A DNA stretch of 15,817 nucleotides from Collinsella aerofaciens (lineage in GTDB: Bacteria; Actinomycetota; Coriobacteriia; Coriobacteriales; Coriobacteriaceae). Below, piece by piece: positions 1-8,111 of the stretch. The notes below the pieces were generated by a model. It made no database searches and had not been told where the DNA came from. It saw only the letters and a list, made by a program, of their open reading frames with translations. Every line of letters begins with the position of its first letter. The stretch's first letter is position 1. The stretch covers positions 1 through 15,817 of the forward strand of contig RPYR01000113.1 in the NCBI GenBank assembly GCA_008671285.1, given 5' to 3'. The position numbers were made by a program, and so were the translations under genes.

Positions 1-2289
1 CGCCTGGCATGTAGGAGTCTGACGCAGCGTAAGCGGCTTGTCCCCCGCCTCGGCCGACGTGGTCAGCGTATACGTGATCGTCGTCGTCTCGCCAGCATGC
101 AGGTCAACGGTGCCCGAATAGAAGGGGATTCCATGCCACGTGGCGGCGCCAAGACCAAACTGGGTGCCCTCGACGGTCAGATCAGTAATGTTGCCGCCCG
201 TCGGGGCAAACAACGAGACATTCAGACGCTCGTCGTCACGCGCGGCATCGGGTGCGCTCGCCGCAACGTAGTCGGGCAGCTTGCCAGCCTCCTCCTGCGT
301 CATGATGTTCGTCAGGGTAACGGTGATGCGATAGGAGCACGTGCCGTCACCGTTCTTCACGCCCTGACCAATCTGCGTATCGGCGTTCAGGTACCAGTCG
401 AGCTTGGAGAAGCTCAGGTTGTTAAAGTAAACGCCGGCAACAGGATCGGCACTCGGGTCATCCGGATCGGGCAGCGAAGCGTCAATGCCCGTCTCTTTGA
501 TGGCATTCTGCTCATCATCGTTTCTCATCCACGCGATCAGACGGCCCTCTTCGGCACCGCGCTCAACGGCGCTGACAAGCTTCGTAACATCGACATCGCC
601 GATACCGCCAAGGATCTTGTCGAAGGCAGCGCTGGCGACGGATGCAAAGATGCCGTCCGACTCCTCGACCGGATAGTTCCAGTACACATCGTGCATGAGG
701 ACCTTTGCGGCGTTGGTGCCGTCGACAACCGTTCCGTCGGGCAGCGAGACATTACCGACCAGGCCCAGCAGATACTGCAGGAACACCGGGTCGATACCGA
801 TGACGCCATCAACGTCCTGTCCATACTGGGACTTCCACAGCGCGGCGACACGCTGCGAGTTGCGGGGCCAATCAGGCGAATAGGTATTGCCCGAGTTGTA
901 CAGGTTACTGTGGTTGCCGAACCGCGCCTCATCCTCTTCGTCGACGCTCTCGACTGCCTCATCCTCGCTGAGTCCAATGCGGGGAACAAACTCGCCAATC
1001 GACATCTGGCCGTCAGTGACCGAAATCAGGCCCTGCGAACCGCCAAAGCCGCCGCAAGCACGAATCTCGACGTTGTTCATGGCGTACATAAGGTAGTTGC
1101 GCGTCTGGCCGTTGGCGCCGAGCATCTGGGGAAGGACGGGGGCGACCTTTTCCGCCGCGTCAACCGCACCGTTGAGGGTGGCAAAGCCGTCCTTGGCCTT
1201 ATCGACCAGCTCGGTCACCTGGGAAATATGAGTAGCGCCAATGCCCTGGACCTTCTCGTTGGCGCTCTTGAACACCTTCGAGCTGCTGGAAAGCGAATCG
1301 GCGACCGCCTGCAGCGCGGACACGTTAATCATGCCGTCCTGGAACAGCTTGCCGGGCGTAGCCTGCGAAAGGTTATCGGCCATGGGAACCAGCGCATTGC
1401 TCGAGACATCGGACAGGGCGTCAATCATGGTGCGGGCCGCATTGATATCGCTGCCATACACCGGGATAAACGAAGCCGCCGCCCACAGCGGGCTCGAGGT
1501 CTCCGCCTTCATGCTGTTACAGAGCTCATCGATCTTCTTCGCGTCGTCAGGCAGCGTCGAAAAATCGCCCGACGTGACCTTGTCCTTAAGGCCACCGACG
1601 ATCTCGACAGCCTCCTTCGCTTCGCTCTTTACGGTCTTTGCCGAGTTAAGCAGCATAAAGCCGCTTGCGCCAAGCGCAACGAGAAGCACCGCGACTACAA
1701 CGGCAATAATGGCGCCGGTGTGACGCTTTTTGCGCTCGCCCTTGCGATGGCGATGACGGACCAGACCGTCAGAGGTCGAACTCGGCGAAGCGTCGCCACC
1801 GTAGTTCAAGCCAAAATCGTAATAATCTTCCTTGGAACCCGAGCCCGCAAACTCGGCGCCGCTATCATCCAGGCGGGCGAACGTGCCAGTCTCGGAGGCG
1901 CCGGTGTAAATCGTGCCAAGGTTACCCGTAAGCCCCGCGCCACCGGCAGAGGGAGTATTGTTGGCGGCCTTGTCGGCATTAACGTTGCCGGCGGCATTCG
2001 CGGCGTTGGCAGCACCTGCGTTGTTCGCGGGTACCGAAGGAGCCCCGCTCGGCTGCGACGTGGAGGTTGCACCGCCCGCAAAGACATTCCCTCTTGCACG
2101 GCCGGTCTTTTTTGCCTTTTGAGACTGCTCGTACAGAGCGGTAAACATCGCTGTCTCGCCCGGGGACACGCGCTTACCGGAACCGCCCTGTCCAGCGCCG
2201 CCCGGCGTGCCGGCCTTACCAGCCCCGTTCGGACGCGGCGGAACTGCAGGGCGGCCGCTATCGCTGCCCTTAAAGTGATTACCAGCCAT
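1..2289 (-). CDS. DUF4012 domain-containing membrane-anchored protein (C-terminus cut by window edge)
   Basis: An open frame runs from ATG at 2289 to base 1 without a stop, so at least 763 codons are present and the C-terminus is missing. A GAGG ribosome binding site lies 8 bases before the ATG. Residues 1 to about 185 are low-complexity, rich in Gly, Ala, Pro, Ser and Asn, and end in a basic stretch (RHRHRKGERKKR). A single hydrophobic segment follows at about 190-212 (GAIIAVVVAVLLVALG), so the rest should lie outside the cell. The block NYLMYAMNNVEIRACGGFGG near residues 395-415 is the hallmark of DUF4012, which usually reads YLvlfqNnaElRatGGF. The molecular function of DUF4012 is not established; in actinobacteria it is often near surface-polysaccharide genes, but none is visible here. 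It follows the transporter gene on the same strand after 149 bases, so co-transcription is possible but unproven. Family assignment is confident; function is unknown. Confidence 0.88.
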   Translation of the reverse strand, partial: MAGNHFKGSDSGRPAVPPRPNGAGKAGTPGGAGQGGSGKRVSPGETAMFTALYEQSQKAKKTGRARGNVFAGGATSTSQPSGAPSVPANNAGAANAANAAGNVNADKAANNTPSAGGAGLTGNLGTIYTGASETGTFARLDDSGAEFAGSGSKEDYYDFGLNYGGDASPSSTSDGLVRHRHRKGERKKRHTGAIIAVVVAVLLVALGASGFMLLNSAKTVKSEAKEAVEIVGGLKDKVTSGDFSTLPDDAKKIDELCNSMKAETSSPLWAAASFIPVYGSDINAARTMIDALSDVSSNALVPMADNLSQATPGKLFQDGMINVSALQAVADSLSSSSKVFKSANEKVQGIGATHISQVTELVDKAKDGFATLNGAVDAAEKVAPVLPQMLGANGQTRNYLMYAMNNVEIRACGGFGGSQGLISVTDGQMSIGEFVPRIGLSEDEAVESVDEEDEARFGNHSNLYNSGNTYSPDWPRNSQRVAALWKSQYGQDVDGVIGIDPVFLQYLLGLVGNVSLPDGTVVDGTNAAKVLMHDVYWNYPVEESDGIFASVASAAFDKILGGIGDVDVTKLVSAVERGAEEGRLIAWMRNDDEQNAIKETGIDASLPDPDDPSADPVAGVYFNNLSFSKLDWYLNADTQIGQGVKNGDGTCSYRITVTLTNIMTQEEAGKLPDYVAASAPDAARDDERLNVSLFAPTGGNITDLTVEGTQFGLGAATWHGIPFYSGTVDLHAGETTTITYTLTTSAEAGDKPLTLRQTPTCQA

Positions 2290-2438
2290 AAAGAAATCCT
2301 CGCAATTGAGTCGCAATGAAAAAGTCCATAACGCTACTAGTTTATGGCATTTTGAGCATCGACAGCTAAACTCCAGACACGGACATCAATTGGCGAAAAT
2401 GCGGCACAACACCTTTTCCGTCTTGGCGGCGGCGCTAG

Positions 2439-3461
2439 CTACACCGTGAGGAACATCATCACGATGATCATGACCAAGCCGATAAGGTCGGTCGGCAAAA
2501 ACACCGTCCCCAGCATAACGGCGCTGGTGATGGTCGCCGAAACCGGCTCCACAGTTCCGATGAGGCTCGCGCGCACCGAGCCGATGTCCTTAACGCCCTG
2601 CATATAAAGCATGTAAGCAAAAAACGAGCCGATAACCACGAACACCGCGAGCGCCTCGATGCCGGCAGCGTCGAGCGCCGGCATATGTGCCCAGGGCCGC
2701 ACGAAGACGCACGAGACCACGCCCGCCGTGAGCATTGCCGAACCCGTGACGATGGGGCTGCCGTATTCGGGCAGGATCTTGGCGGGAATCACCGCCATAC
2801 ACGCGGCGCTGACCGCACACATAAGACCTGCTGCCAGGCCAAGCGGCGAGATATTCAGGCTGGTGGGGTCGCCGCCGGTGGCGATTAAAAAGGTTCCACC
2901 CAGAGCTAGGCCAATGCCGATGACTTCGCGAGTACGCGGCATGCGGCGATCGATCACGCAGGTGTAGCCCATGATGATAACGAGCTGCAGGCACTGGAGC
3001 ACCGTCGCGGTTCCGGCGTTCGTCAGGCGCACGGCCGAAAGATAGCAAAACTGGTTGAACAGCAGGCCAAAGGCGGTAAAGAGCAGCAGCTGCTTGCGAT
3101 CGGCGGGTGTGGTCCAGAGCTTAATCAGGCGCTCGCGGTCGCGCGTAACAACCACGGCCATAAAGAGTAGACCGGCGAGAATCTGACGCACGCTCATAAG
3201 CCACAAGGTATCGACGTGGTAGGTATCGAACAGAAAGCTCGCGCTGGTGCCCGAGAAGCCCCAAAACGAACCGCCCACCAGCGTAGCCAAGACGCCCGTG
3301 ATCATCTTGCGCGTCGAAGCGCTGTTCAGGCGCTCGCGCCAGGCGCGGCGGGTGCTACGGCTGAGCTCGTCGGTGCCCTCGGGCACATCAATGTTCGATA
3401 TATCGGTCATCGGCACCGAAGCCCCTGCGCCTTCGACCTGCTCGACACACTCTTTGCTCAT
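2439..3461 (-). CDS. EamA/DMT-family transporter
   Basis: A 340-residue inner-membrane protein with a hydrophilic N-terminal tail of about 50 residues, then roughly ten hydrophobic segments in two homologous halves (about 55-195 and 207-338). Recognisable EamA features are the first segment GGSFWGFSGTSASFLF, the LTNAGTATVLQCLQ helix of the first half, and IGSVRASLIGTVEPVSATI with LGTVFLPTDLIG in the second. The family (drug/metabolite transporter superfamily) exports or imports small metabolites such as amino acids; the substrate cannot be read from sequence. The ATG at 3461 has a GGGAG ribosome binding site about 4 bases upstream. An internal ATG at residue 18 is possible but has no better site. 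The protein ends soon after the last helix (MMFLTV). No convincing terminator follows it before the DUF4012 gene. Confidence 0.9.
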   Translation of the reverse strand: MSKECVEQVEGAGASVPMTDISNIDVPEGTDELSRSTRRAWRERLNSASTRKMITGVLATLVGGSFWGFSGTSASFLFDTYHVDTLWLMSVRQILAGLLFMAVVVTRDRERLIKLWTTPADRKQLLLFTAFGLLFNQFCYLSAVRLTNAGTATVLQCLQLVIIMGYTCVIDRRMPRTREVIGIGLALGGTFLIATGGDPTSLNISPLGLAAGLMCAVSAACMAVIPAKILPEYGSPIVTGSAMLTAGVVSCVFVRPWAHMPALDAAGIEALAVFVVIGSFFAYMLYMQGVKDIGSVRASLIGTVEPVSATITSAVMLGTVFLPTDLIGLVMIIVMMFLTV

Positions 3462-3692
3462 TCCACTCCCCCGAAACAGCCTGGAAACAATTCGGCTTAC
3501 CTTACCACGGCGAAGTCACCAGCTGGAGGCTTGTCCGCTTATCGGTAGGACAATTCCGCAGGCGTCTTTCCATAGCTCGATACCGCAGTGGCTTTGCATT
3601 GGTCGACAGCCAAATCGCGGCAGCAGGCTCTTTTGAAATGGATATGACAAAGCCCCCGAACTCCACAATGTAAGCGATTTTTAAAAATGTTC

Positions 3693-3721
3693 TTGCCACC
3701 GAGTTCAGGCTCCGTTATATT
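3693..3721 (+). promoter_or_regulatory. sigma-70-type promoter of tRNA-Val
   Basis: TTGCCA (3693-3698), a 17-base spacer and TATATT (3716-3721) match a housekeeping promoter well. Transcription would start near 3728, about 23 bases before the tRNA. Confidence 0.7.
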
Positions 3722-3750
3722 ATCCCTTGCGCGCTTGCGCACCCTTGATC

Positions 3751-3825
3751 GGGCGTTTAGCTCAGGGGGAGAGCGCTTCCCTGACACGGAAGAGGTCAGA
3801 AGTTCAAATCTTCTAACGCCCACCA
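3751..3825 (+). tRNA. tRNA-Val (anticodon GAC)
   Basis: The 75 bases fold into a full cloverleaf. There is a 7-bp acceptor stem (GGGCGTT with AACGCCC), a D-arm GCTC/GAGC, a 5-bp anticodon stem CTTCC/GGAAG with loop CTGACAC giving anticodon GAC, a 5-base variable region, a T-arm AGAAG/CTTCT with loop TTCAAAT, discriminator A, and an encoded CCA at 3823-3825. GAC reads GUC and GUU valine codons. It is a single gene with its own promoter and terminator. I saw no repeat of its 3' end elsewhere in the window, so there is no sign that it served as an attachment site here. Confidence 0.97.
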
Positions 3826-3833
3826 AATGTTCG

Positions 3834-3870
3834 CAGCTCAGAGGCTATGCTCTCTGGGCTGTTTTGTTTT
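3834..3870 (+). terminator. intrinsic terminator after tRNA-Val
   Basis: CAGCTCAGAG (3834-3843) pairs with CTCTGGGCTG (3852-3861) over 10 bp with one G-U pair and an 8-base loop. TTTTGTTTT (3862-3870) follows directly. It starts 9 bases after the tRNA CCA. Confidence 0.85.
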
Positions 3871-4067
3871 ATGTCGCCAAATCAGCTGCCAACTCCAACC
3901 GCCCAAGCAACCACCCTGCCCATGCACAAAACCGCGTCAATAGCCACCGAGGCCGAGGCCAACGCGTCTCGAACCCATCCGAGCCGCAACTCCTCAGCAA
4001 AACGCCGCGATGTCTGCGCCCTGCGGTATCCTTGAGCCACTTGCACCTGCAGCACCAAGGAGCCGCC

Positions 4068-4754
4068 ATGCGCACCGAGCTCGATGTCCCCTTTTCGCAC
4101 AAAGAAGAAGCCAAGGCGCTGGGCGCCAAATGGGACCGGACCAAGAAGATCTGGTATGTACCCAGCGGCGTCAACCCCGAGCCCTTTACCGAGTGGCTGC
4201 CCGGTGTTGACCGATCCGACCCCTCAGCGCCGTATATATATCTAGTACTGGGCAAGCGCGAGTGTTGGAAGTGTCACAAAGAGACCTCGGTCGCGGCCTT
4301 TGGCATTCCCTATCGAACCGATAACGACGAGAGCATCGCCATCGCGCACGCGCCCAACGAAGCCGGGCACATTGCCATCGACACGGCCAACGCCAACGCA
4401 CTCGCCATCGTGCCCGCTCTTGGCTGCGTGCCGGGCGAGATCCGCGACTACCTTCATAAGCGCTGCGGCTACAAGCCCGTAGGCGCGCGAGCCTCCAAAG
4501 CCCCGTCGCTCGGCAACACGTGCACCAGTTGCGACGCGCTGCAAGGCAGCCGCTATCTGTTCGAGGAGCCCTCGTCCCCGTTTGCCCTCACTGCCATCAA
4601 CAAGCTGCCGGCACTGGAGTTTATACGCGTCGAAGTTGCCGGCGTCTTTGGCGTCCCGGCCACGCGCACCGACTTTGACCAAGCGCTCTTTACCTGGGCA
4701 CGCGACCATCACACTCAGTTCCACAAGAGCCTGTTCGAGGGAATTTACCTGTAG
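4068..4754 (+). CDS. DUF5710 domain-containing protein with two CxxC pairs
   Basis: The 228-residue protein starts at ATG 4068, preceded by AAGGAG with a 5-base spacer. The frame stays open far upstream through the tRNA gene, but that extension has no such site and would overlap the tRNA. Residues 4-32 (ELDVPFSHKEEAKALGAKWD, then KKIWYVP) are a typical DUF5710 module, a short domain also found in plasmid primases and other DNA-related proteins. CWKC (66-69) and CTSC (152-155) could together bind one zinc ion; C120 and C133 lie between them. The remainder matches no family I know. It is transcribed away from the tRNA and convergently with the PTS operon. Its role is unknown; a nucleic-acid-related function is only a guess from the domain's other occurrences. 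Confidence 0.82.
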   Translation: MRTELDVPFSHKEEAKALGAKWDRTKKIWYVPSGVNPEPFTEWLPGVDRSDPSAPYIYLVLGKRECWKCHKETSVAAFGIPYRTDNDESIAIAHAPNEAGHIAIDTANANALAIVPALGCVPGEIRDYLHKRCGYKPVGARASKAPSLGNTCTSCDALQGSRYLFEEPSSPFALTAINKLPALEFIRVEVAGVFGVPATRTDFDQALFTWARDHHTQFHKSLFEGIYL

Positions 4755-4761
4755 GGCAAAG

Positions 4762-4794
4762 CTCGAAAATCGAGTCCAGATTTCCTTGGAAATC
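4762..4794. repeat. two adjacent inverted repeats
   Basis: CTCGA-AAA-TCGAG (4762-4774) and GATTTCC-TT-GGAAATC (4779-4794) are perfect small dyads just after the DUF5710 stop codon. Neither is followed by a T run on either strand, so a simple intrinsic terminator is not supported. The rest of 4795-4901 shows nothing clear apart from the doubled palindrome ATCGAT at 4861-4873. Confidence 0.45.
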
Positions 4795-4884
4795 GAGTAT
4801 GCGCAGGTAGCAAGGTATATCTAACGGGAAACCGAGAGGCCGACACTTAGCTGACCAACAATCGATAATCGATACTCCGACTGA

Positions 4885-4931
4885 ATAAATATAGAAACAA
4901 ACCCCCTGCGCATCGGAGTCAGCGCAGGGGG
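4885..4931 (-). terminator. intrinsic terminator of the PTS operon
   Basis: CCCCCTGCGC (4902-4911) and GCGCAGGGGG (4922-4931) form a perfect 10-bp stem with a 10-base loop. On the minus strand the stem is followed by TTTGTTTCTATATTT. It lies about 60 bases past the EIID stop codon and closes the operon. Confidence 0.85.
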
Positions 4932-4993
4932 CAGTGCTTGAATCAAAACTCAGCCGGATGGCAATCAGCTCACGCCAAGCAAGGATATCAACT

Positions 4994-5812
4994 CTAGAGA
5001 ATTCCAACCGCAGAGCATGCAATCGAAAAGACGACTATCGAGACAAGGACGACCGCAGTATTTGGCTTCTTTCCCATAACCCAATAAATCACAGCTGTTG
5101 CGATTACCGGAAGCAGGCATGGCATAATCTGATCCAGCACGCCTTGAATGGCAAGGGCCTCATCGCCCGAACCGAAAGCCAGCGGAGTTGTAACGCTCAC
5201 CATTGAGGCAATCATTGCTCCCACCGCCATCATGCCAACGACGCCAGTCAGTCTCGTCAGACGTTTCATGATATTTGTCTCGGACAGCTTAACGAGTAGC
5301 TTGCTGCCCATCTCGTAACCTTTAATGGCGCAAATGTAGCGCACGGCTTGTGCAGGTATGTTAAACAGTAAGAAAAATAGGACAGCGCCGAGCGGGTTCC
5401 CCTGCATTGCGATGGAGCAGCCAATTCCGGCAGTAACCGTACGCCAGGTTGTTAGAAACAACGAATCGCCAATGCCGGACAACGGGCCCATAAGCGAAGT
5501 CTTCACATTGCTGATAGCTTCTCCACCAATTTCTCCGCCGTTCGCCTTCACCTCCTCCATTGCTGTCACAATTCCACAAACCAGCGTCGCGAGATAGGGA
5601 GTGATGTTAAAGAACTCAAGATGGCGCTTCAATGCGTCTGCGCGATCTTCTTTCGACGGATACAGCTTCTTGATAATTGGGCCAAGCGTAAATGCATTCG
5701 CAAGGTACATTTGCCGCTCGTAATCCCAGGACCCCTCGAATGTCATTGAGCGTAGGAAAATTTTATTGAGATCGGACTTGGTGATTTTCGATCCGCCTTC
5801 TTTAGAACTCAT
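4994..5812 (-). CDS. PTS mannose/fructose/sorbose-family EIID component
   Basis: This 272-residue protein is the EIID membrane subunit, which forms the sugar channel together with EIIC. The N-terminal cytoplasmic part carries the family signature (LNKIFLRSMTFEGSWDYERQ, residues 16-35), followed by GPLSGIGDSLFLTTWRTV near 113-130 and several hydrophobic segments up to the C-terminus. Length is normal for the family. The ATG at 5812 overlaps the end of the EIIC gene by 11 bases and has AAGGAG 6 bases upstream, so translation is probably coupled to EIIC. It is the last gene of the operon, with the terminator about 60 bases beyond. Family is secure; substrate is inferred from the deglycase upstream. 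Confidence 0.93.
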   Translation of the reverse strand: MSSKEGGSKITKSDLNKIFLRSMTFEGSWDYERQMYLANAFTLGPIIKKLYPSKEDRADALKRHLEFFNITPYLATLVCGIVTAMEEVKANGGEIGGEAISNVKTSLMGPLSGIGDSLFLTTWRTVTAGIGCSIAMQGNPLGAVLFFLLFNIPAQAVRYICAIKGYEMGSKLLVKLSETNIMKRLTRLTGVVGMMAVGAMIASMVSVTTPLAFGSGDEALAIQGVLDQIMPCLLPVIATAVIYWVMGKKPNTAVVLVSIVVFSIACSAVGIL

Positions 5813-6572
5813 CGTCGTCTCCTTCCACAGAAGCCGTAACAGCGACAGCGGATTCGCGATCTTTAAATACCATCAACAGCACAATTCCGGCGGCGATGAG
5901 CGAAACACCCAAGATTGGCAAGCCCAGATACGCACTGAGAACGAATCCAAAGATCAAATAAGGCAACAATTTCCGGTCCATGATGGTCCTAAGCAGAATG
6001 ACAAAGCCGAGGGCGGGCAAAATGCCTGCGGCAACCGTCAAGCCATGCTGGACAAATTCGGGAATAGCCGCAAGGACACCTTCCATAACCGGAGCACCCA
6101 GCGCATAAGCTGCGGTCACATACAGCGCCTGGGGAATAATGAACCCGAAGAAGCTTGAGATAAGATGGGTCCTGCACACCCCGTCAACGTCTCCTCGTTC
6201 GGCATATCCATCGGCGGCGCGATTAATAAGAGGAATCAGAACGATGTAGCAAAAATTCCTGATTACCATTCCGAGCATTGAAATTGGGATTGCCAAAGCA
6301 ACGCCGGCGCCAGCATCTGAATGGGAAATGATCGCAAACGCAGTGCCCAAAATGCCACCGGAAATCACGTCAGGAGGCGCAGCCGCTCCGATTCCCTGAG
6401 CGCCCATAAGAGCCAACTCAATCGTGGCGCCGATAATACAGCCACTTGCCAAATCACCGAATGCGAGACCCACAATTGTTCCCGTTATCAGGGGTCTATC
6501 AAGCATTGATTTACCAAGAAACCAATTCGAGTAGCTAAAGCATGAAATAAGAAAGATCAACAGAATGTCCAT
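5802..6572 (-). CDS. PTS mannose/fructose/sorbose-family EIIC component
   Basis: A 256-residue polytopic EIIC subunit. The start is taken at ATG 6572 because AGGAG lies 5 bases upstream; a start 21 bases earlier would place the ribosome binding site inside the gene. GAQGIGAAAPPDVISGGILG (about residues 57-76) matches the conserved EIIC loop and LIVGTIVG-like first helices (LITGTIVGLAFGD) also fit. A short acidic tail (EGDDDEF) ends the protein. EIIC and EIID together carry the substrate across the membrane while EIIB donates phosphate. It begins 44 bases after the EIIB stop and overlaps the EIID start by 11 bases. Confidence 0.93.
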   Translation of the reverse strand: MDILLIFLISCFSYSNWFLGKSMLDRPLITGTIVGLAFGDLASGCIIGATIELALMGAQGIGAAAPPDVISGGILGTAFAIISHSDAGAGVALAIPISMLGMVIRNFCYIVLIPLINRAADGYAERGDVDGVCRTHLISSFFGFIIPQALYVTAAYALGAPVMEGVLAAIPEFVQHGLTVAAGILPALGFVILLRTIMDRKLLPYLIFGFVLSAYLGLPILGVSLIAAGIVLLMVFKDRESAVAVTASVEGDDDEF

Positions 6573-6616
6573 TGCATCTCCTCTCCTTAGCACAAATATC
6601 TGTCCGCGCTAAAGGC

Positions 6617-7096
6617 CTACAGAGCCTCTGCCAGTCGCAATGCCTTATCTCCTGGCAAACTCCGAATTACGATATCGACTCCCGTCCCAGCAAGCGCAAC
6701 AAGGCTCTTCTCTTCGTCCGGAGAAACGTAAACGCACCGACTAATTTGTCGGGTTCCCTCTCTCGGTATGACGTTTCCCAGATTAATTGCCTTAATATCT
6801 GGGCACCCTTGAGCGAGAAGGCAAGCATCCATTACGGTTTTGACGACTATAAACAGACGGTATTTGTCCGTTATGCCACTTCTGATCGCCGCAATCGAAT
6901 CATCAAGTCCTTTTATCACAAGCTTGCATCCAGACGGCTTTGCCATTTTCAGTATTGCACGTTGGGCATCATCTGCAGCAACCTCGTCATTTGCAACAAG
7001 AATGCAATCAGCCCCTAATGCAGACAGCCAAGATACGGCAACCTGTCCATGGATAAGTCTCTCATCCACCCTCGTTGCGACGATCATAATTGTCAC
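6617..7096 (-). CDS. PTS mannose/fructose/sorbose-family EIIB component
   Basis: A 159-residue cytoplasmic phosphocarrier. The signature RVDERLIHGQVAVSWL contains the phosphorylated histidine, H16 in this numbering. The family accepts phosphate from EIIA on this histidine and passes it to the sugar during transport. The start used is GTG 7096, with AGGA 4 bases upstream. ATG 7087 (three codons later) gives the more usual N-terminus of the family, but its spacing from that site is about 13 bases, so the start is uncertain by three residues. It lies 34 bases after the deglycase stop codon. No EIIA gene is found next to it, so the phosphate donor must be encoded elsewhere. Confidence 0.92.
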   Translation of the reverse strand: MTIMIVATRVDERLIHGQVAVSWLSALGADCILVANDEVAADDAQRAILKMAKPSGCKLVIKGLDDSIAAIRSGITDKYRLFIVVKTVMDACLLAQGCPDIKAINLGNVIPREGTRQISRCVYVSPDEEKSLVALAGTGVDIVIRSLPGDKALRLAEAL

Positions 7097-7130
7097 CCAT
7101 TCCTAAAAGCGAGTCGATAAAACCAGGCGT

Positions 7131-8099
7131 TTAATACTCGACATGCCACATATAACGGCGCGTCATCAGATCGTGTTTCCTGATATCCCCGAGTGCAGAC
7201 AGGAGCCTACGCTGTGCCGCATCAAACACAAAGTGATTGAAGAACTCGCAGACACTTGCCGGGAATTGATTGATATAGAGCTCCTTCGCATCCAGCACCG
7301 TGACGCGGTCGGCATATTCATCAAGGAACTTCTTTGCACGCTCATCGTTGGAACGATTTCGGCCATCACTCATAAACAGAACGAAGGGAGTAGTTCGGTC
7401 CACAATCTCAAACGGCCCATGGAAGAACTCGCCGGTATTGATGAGGGGCGCATGGACCCATTGCATCTCCATCAAGCTGCAGATGGAGAAACCATAGCCG
7501 ACACCCAGGGCAGGGCCGCCAGCAAGCGGTACGATAATCTTGTCGTCCTTGTGCGAACGGGCAAACTCTTGCGCGCGGGGCTCGATATAACGAACGACCT
7601 CATTCACAACATCCTGCAGCATATCAAACGCCGCGTTAGCGTCGTTCAGATACTCATAGCCATCGAAAGCAGCGAGGATCTCAAAGGCGAGCTTGAGAAT
7701 GGGAGCGGCGTTGCTCTCCATATATTTAGTCTCGGGATTAAAGATTGTGTTAAAGGGGACGTGGTAATCAGCAATCTTGCTCATATTGGCATTGGGATCA
7801 TGGCAATAGGCAATCGTAATCGCCCCGGCATTCTTCGCGACCTCGGTCGCCACCATGGTCTCGGGGGTTCCCGAGAGCGAGCAGAACACGGCAATGGAGT
7901 TCTCATCCAGGGCCTTCGGGGTGGCGTGCACGAATTCATTACTCGTAATCATCTGTGCGTCGATACCCTTGCCCTCGCGCTGAATCAAGTAGAAGGCCGG
8001 ATACTGAGCAAGGAGAGACCCTCCGCAAGCCACGAAGTAAACGTTCTTGGGATGGAAATCCTTGGCGAGCAGGTCCTGGACAATTTTCTCTTCTTTCAT
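7131..8099 (-). CDS. frlB: FrlB-type SIS-domain fructosamine-6-phosphate deglycase
   Basis: This 322-residue SIS protein strongly resembles Bacillus FrlB as I recall it: YFVACGGS near residue 21, the block SLMEMQWVHAPLINTGEFFHGPFE (208-231, with only conservative changes), and a RRYMWHVEY-like C-terminus. FrlB enzymes split 6-phosphofructosamines such as fructoselysine 6-phosphate into glucose 6-phosphate and the amine. E211 and H227 are 16 residues apart, the spacing known for the catalytic Glu and His of the related deglycase FraB, so they are candidate catalytic residues. The start is ATG 8099, with AAGGAG 5 bases upstream; an ATG 60 bases earlier lies in the operator. It is first in the PTS operon and probably repressed by the GntR protein. 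The loop usually reading SGxTPET is SGTPET here, one residue shorter. A glucosamine-type isomerase is less likely. The exact substrate is inferred. Confidence 0.82.
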   Translation of the reverse strand: MKEEKIVQDLLAKDFHPKNVYFVACGGSLLAQYPAFYLIQREGKGIDAQMITSNEFVHATPKALDENSIAVFCSLSGTPETMVATEVAKNAGAITIAYCHDPNANMSKIADYHVPFNTIFNPETKYMESNAAPILKLAFEILAAFDGYEYLNDANAAFDMLQDVVNEVVRYIEPRAQEFARSHKDDKIIVPLAGGPALGVGYGFSICSLMEMQWVHAPLINTGEFFHGPFEIVDRTTPFVLFMSDGRNRSNDERAKKFLDEYADRVTVLDAKELYINQFPASVCEFFNHFVFDAAQRRLLSALGDIRKHDLMTRRYMWHVEY

Positions 8100-8111
8100 C
8101 GCTACTCCTTT

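Noticed and set aside
97..2319. Plus-strand open frame of 740 codons
   Set aside because: It is the exact codon-register complement of the DUF4012 gene, which has the recognised domain, membrane segment and ribosome binding site. Long antisense frames are common in high-GC genes; its protein is a low-complexity Arg/Gly/Ala-rich sequence.
3751..3825. tRNA-Val as an integration site
   Set aside because: No integrase gene and no duplicate of the tRNA 3' end was seen in the window.
3539..3826. Minus-strand frame starting MVGVRRFELLTSS
   Set aside because: This is the complement of the tRNA gene. Such sequences are a well-known false protein seen opposite tRNA genes.
3687..4067. Upstream extension of the DUF5710 frame
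   Set aside because: It would run through the tRNA gene and its terminator, and the ATG at 4068 has an ideal ribosome binding site.
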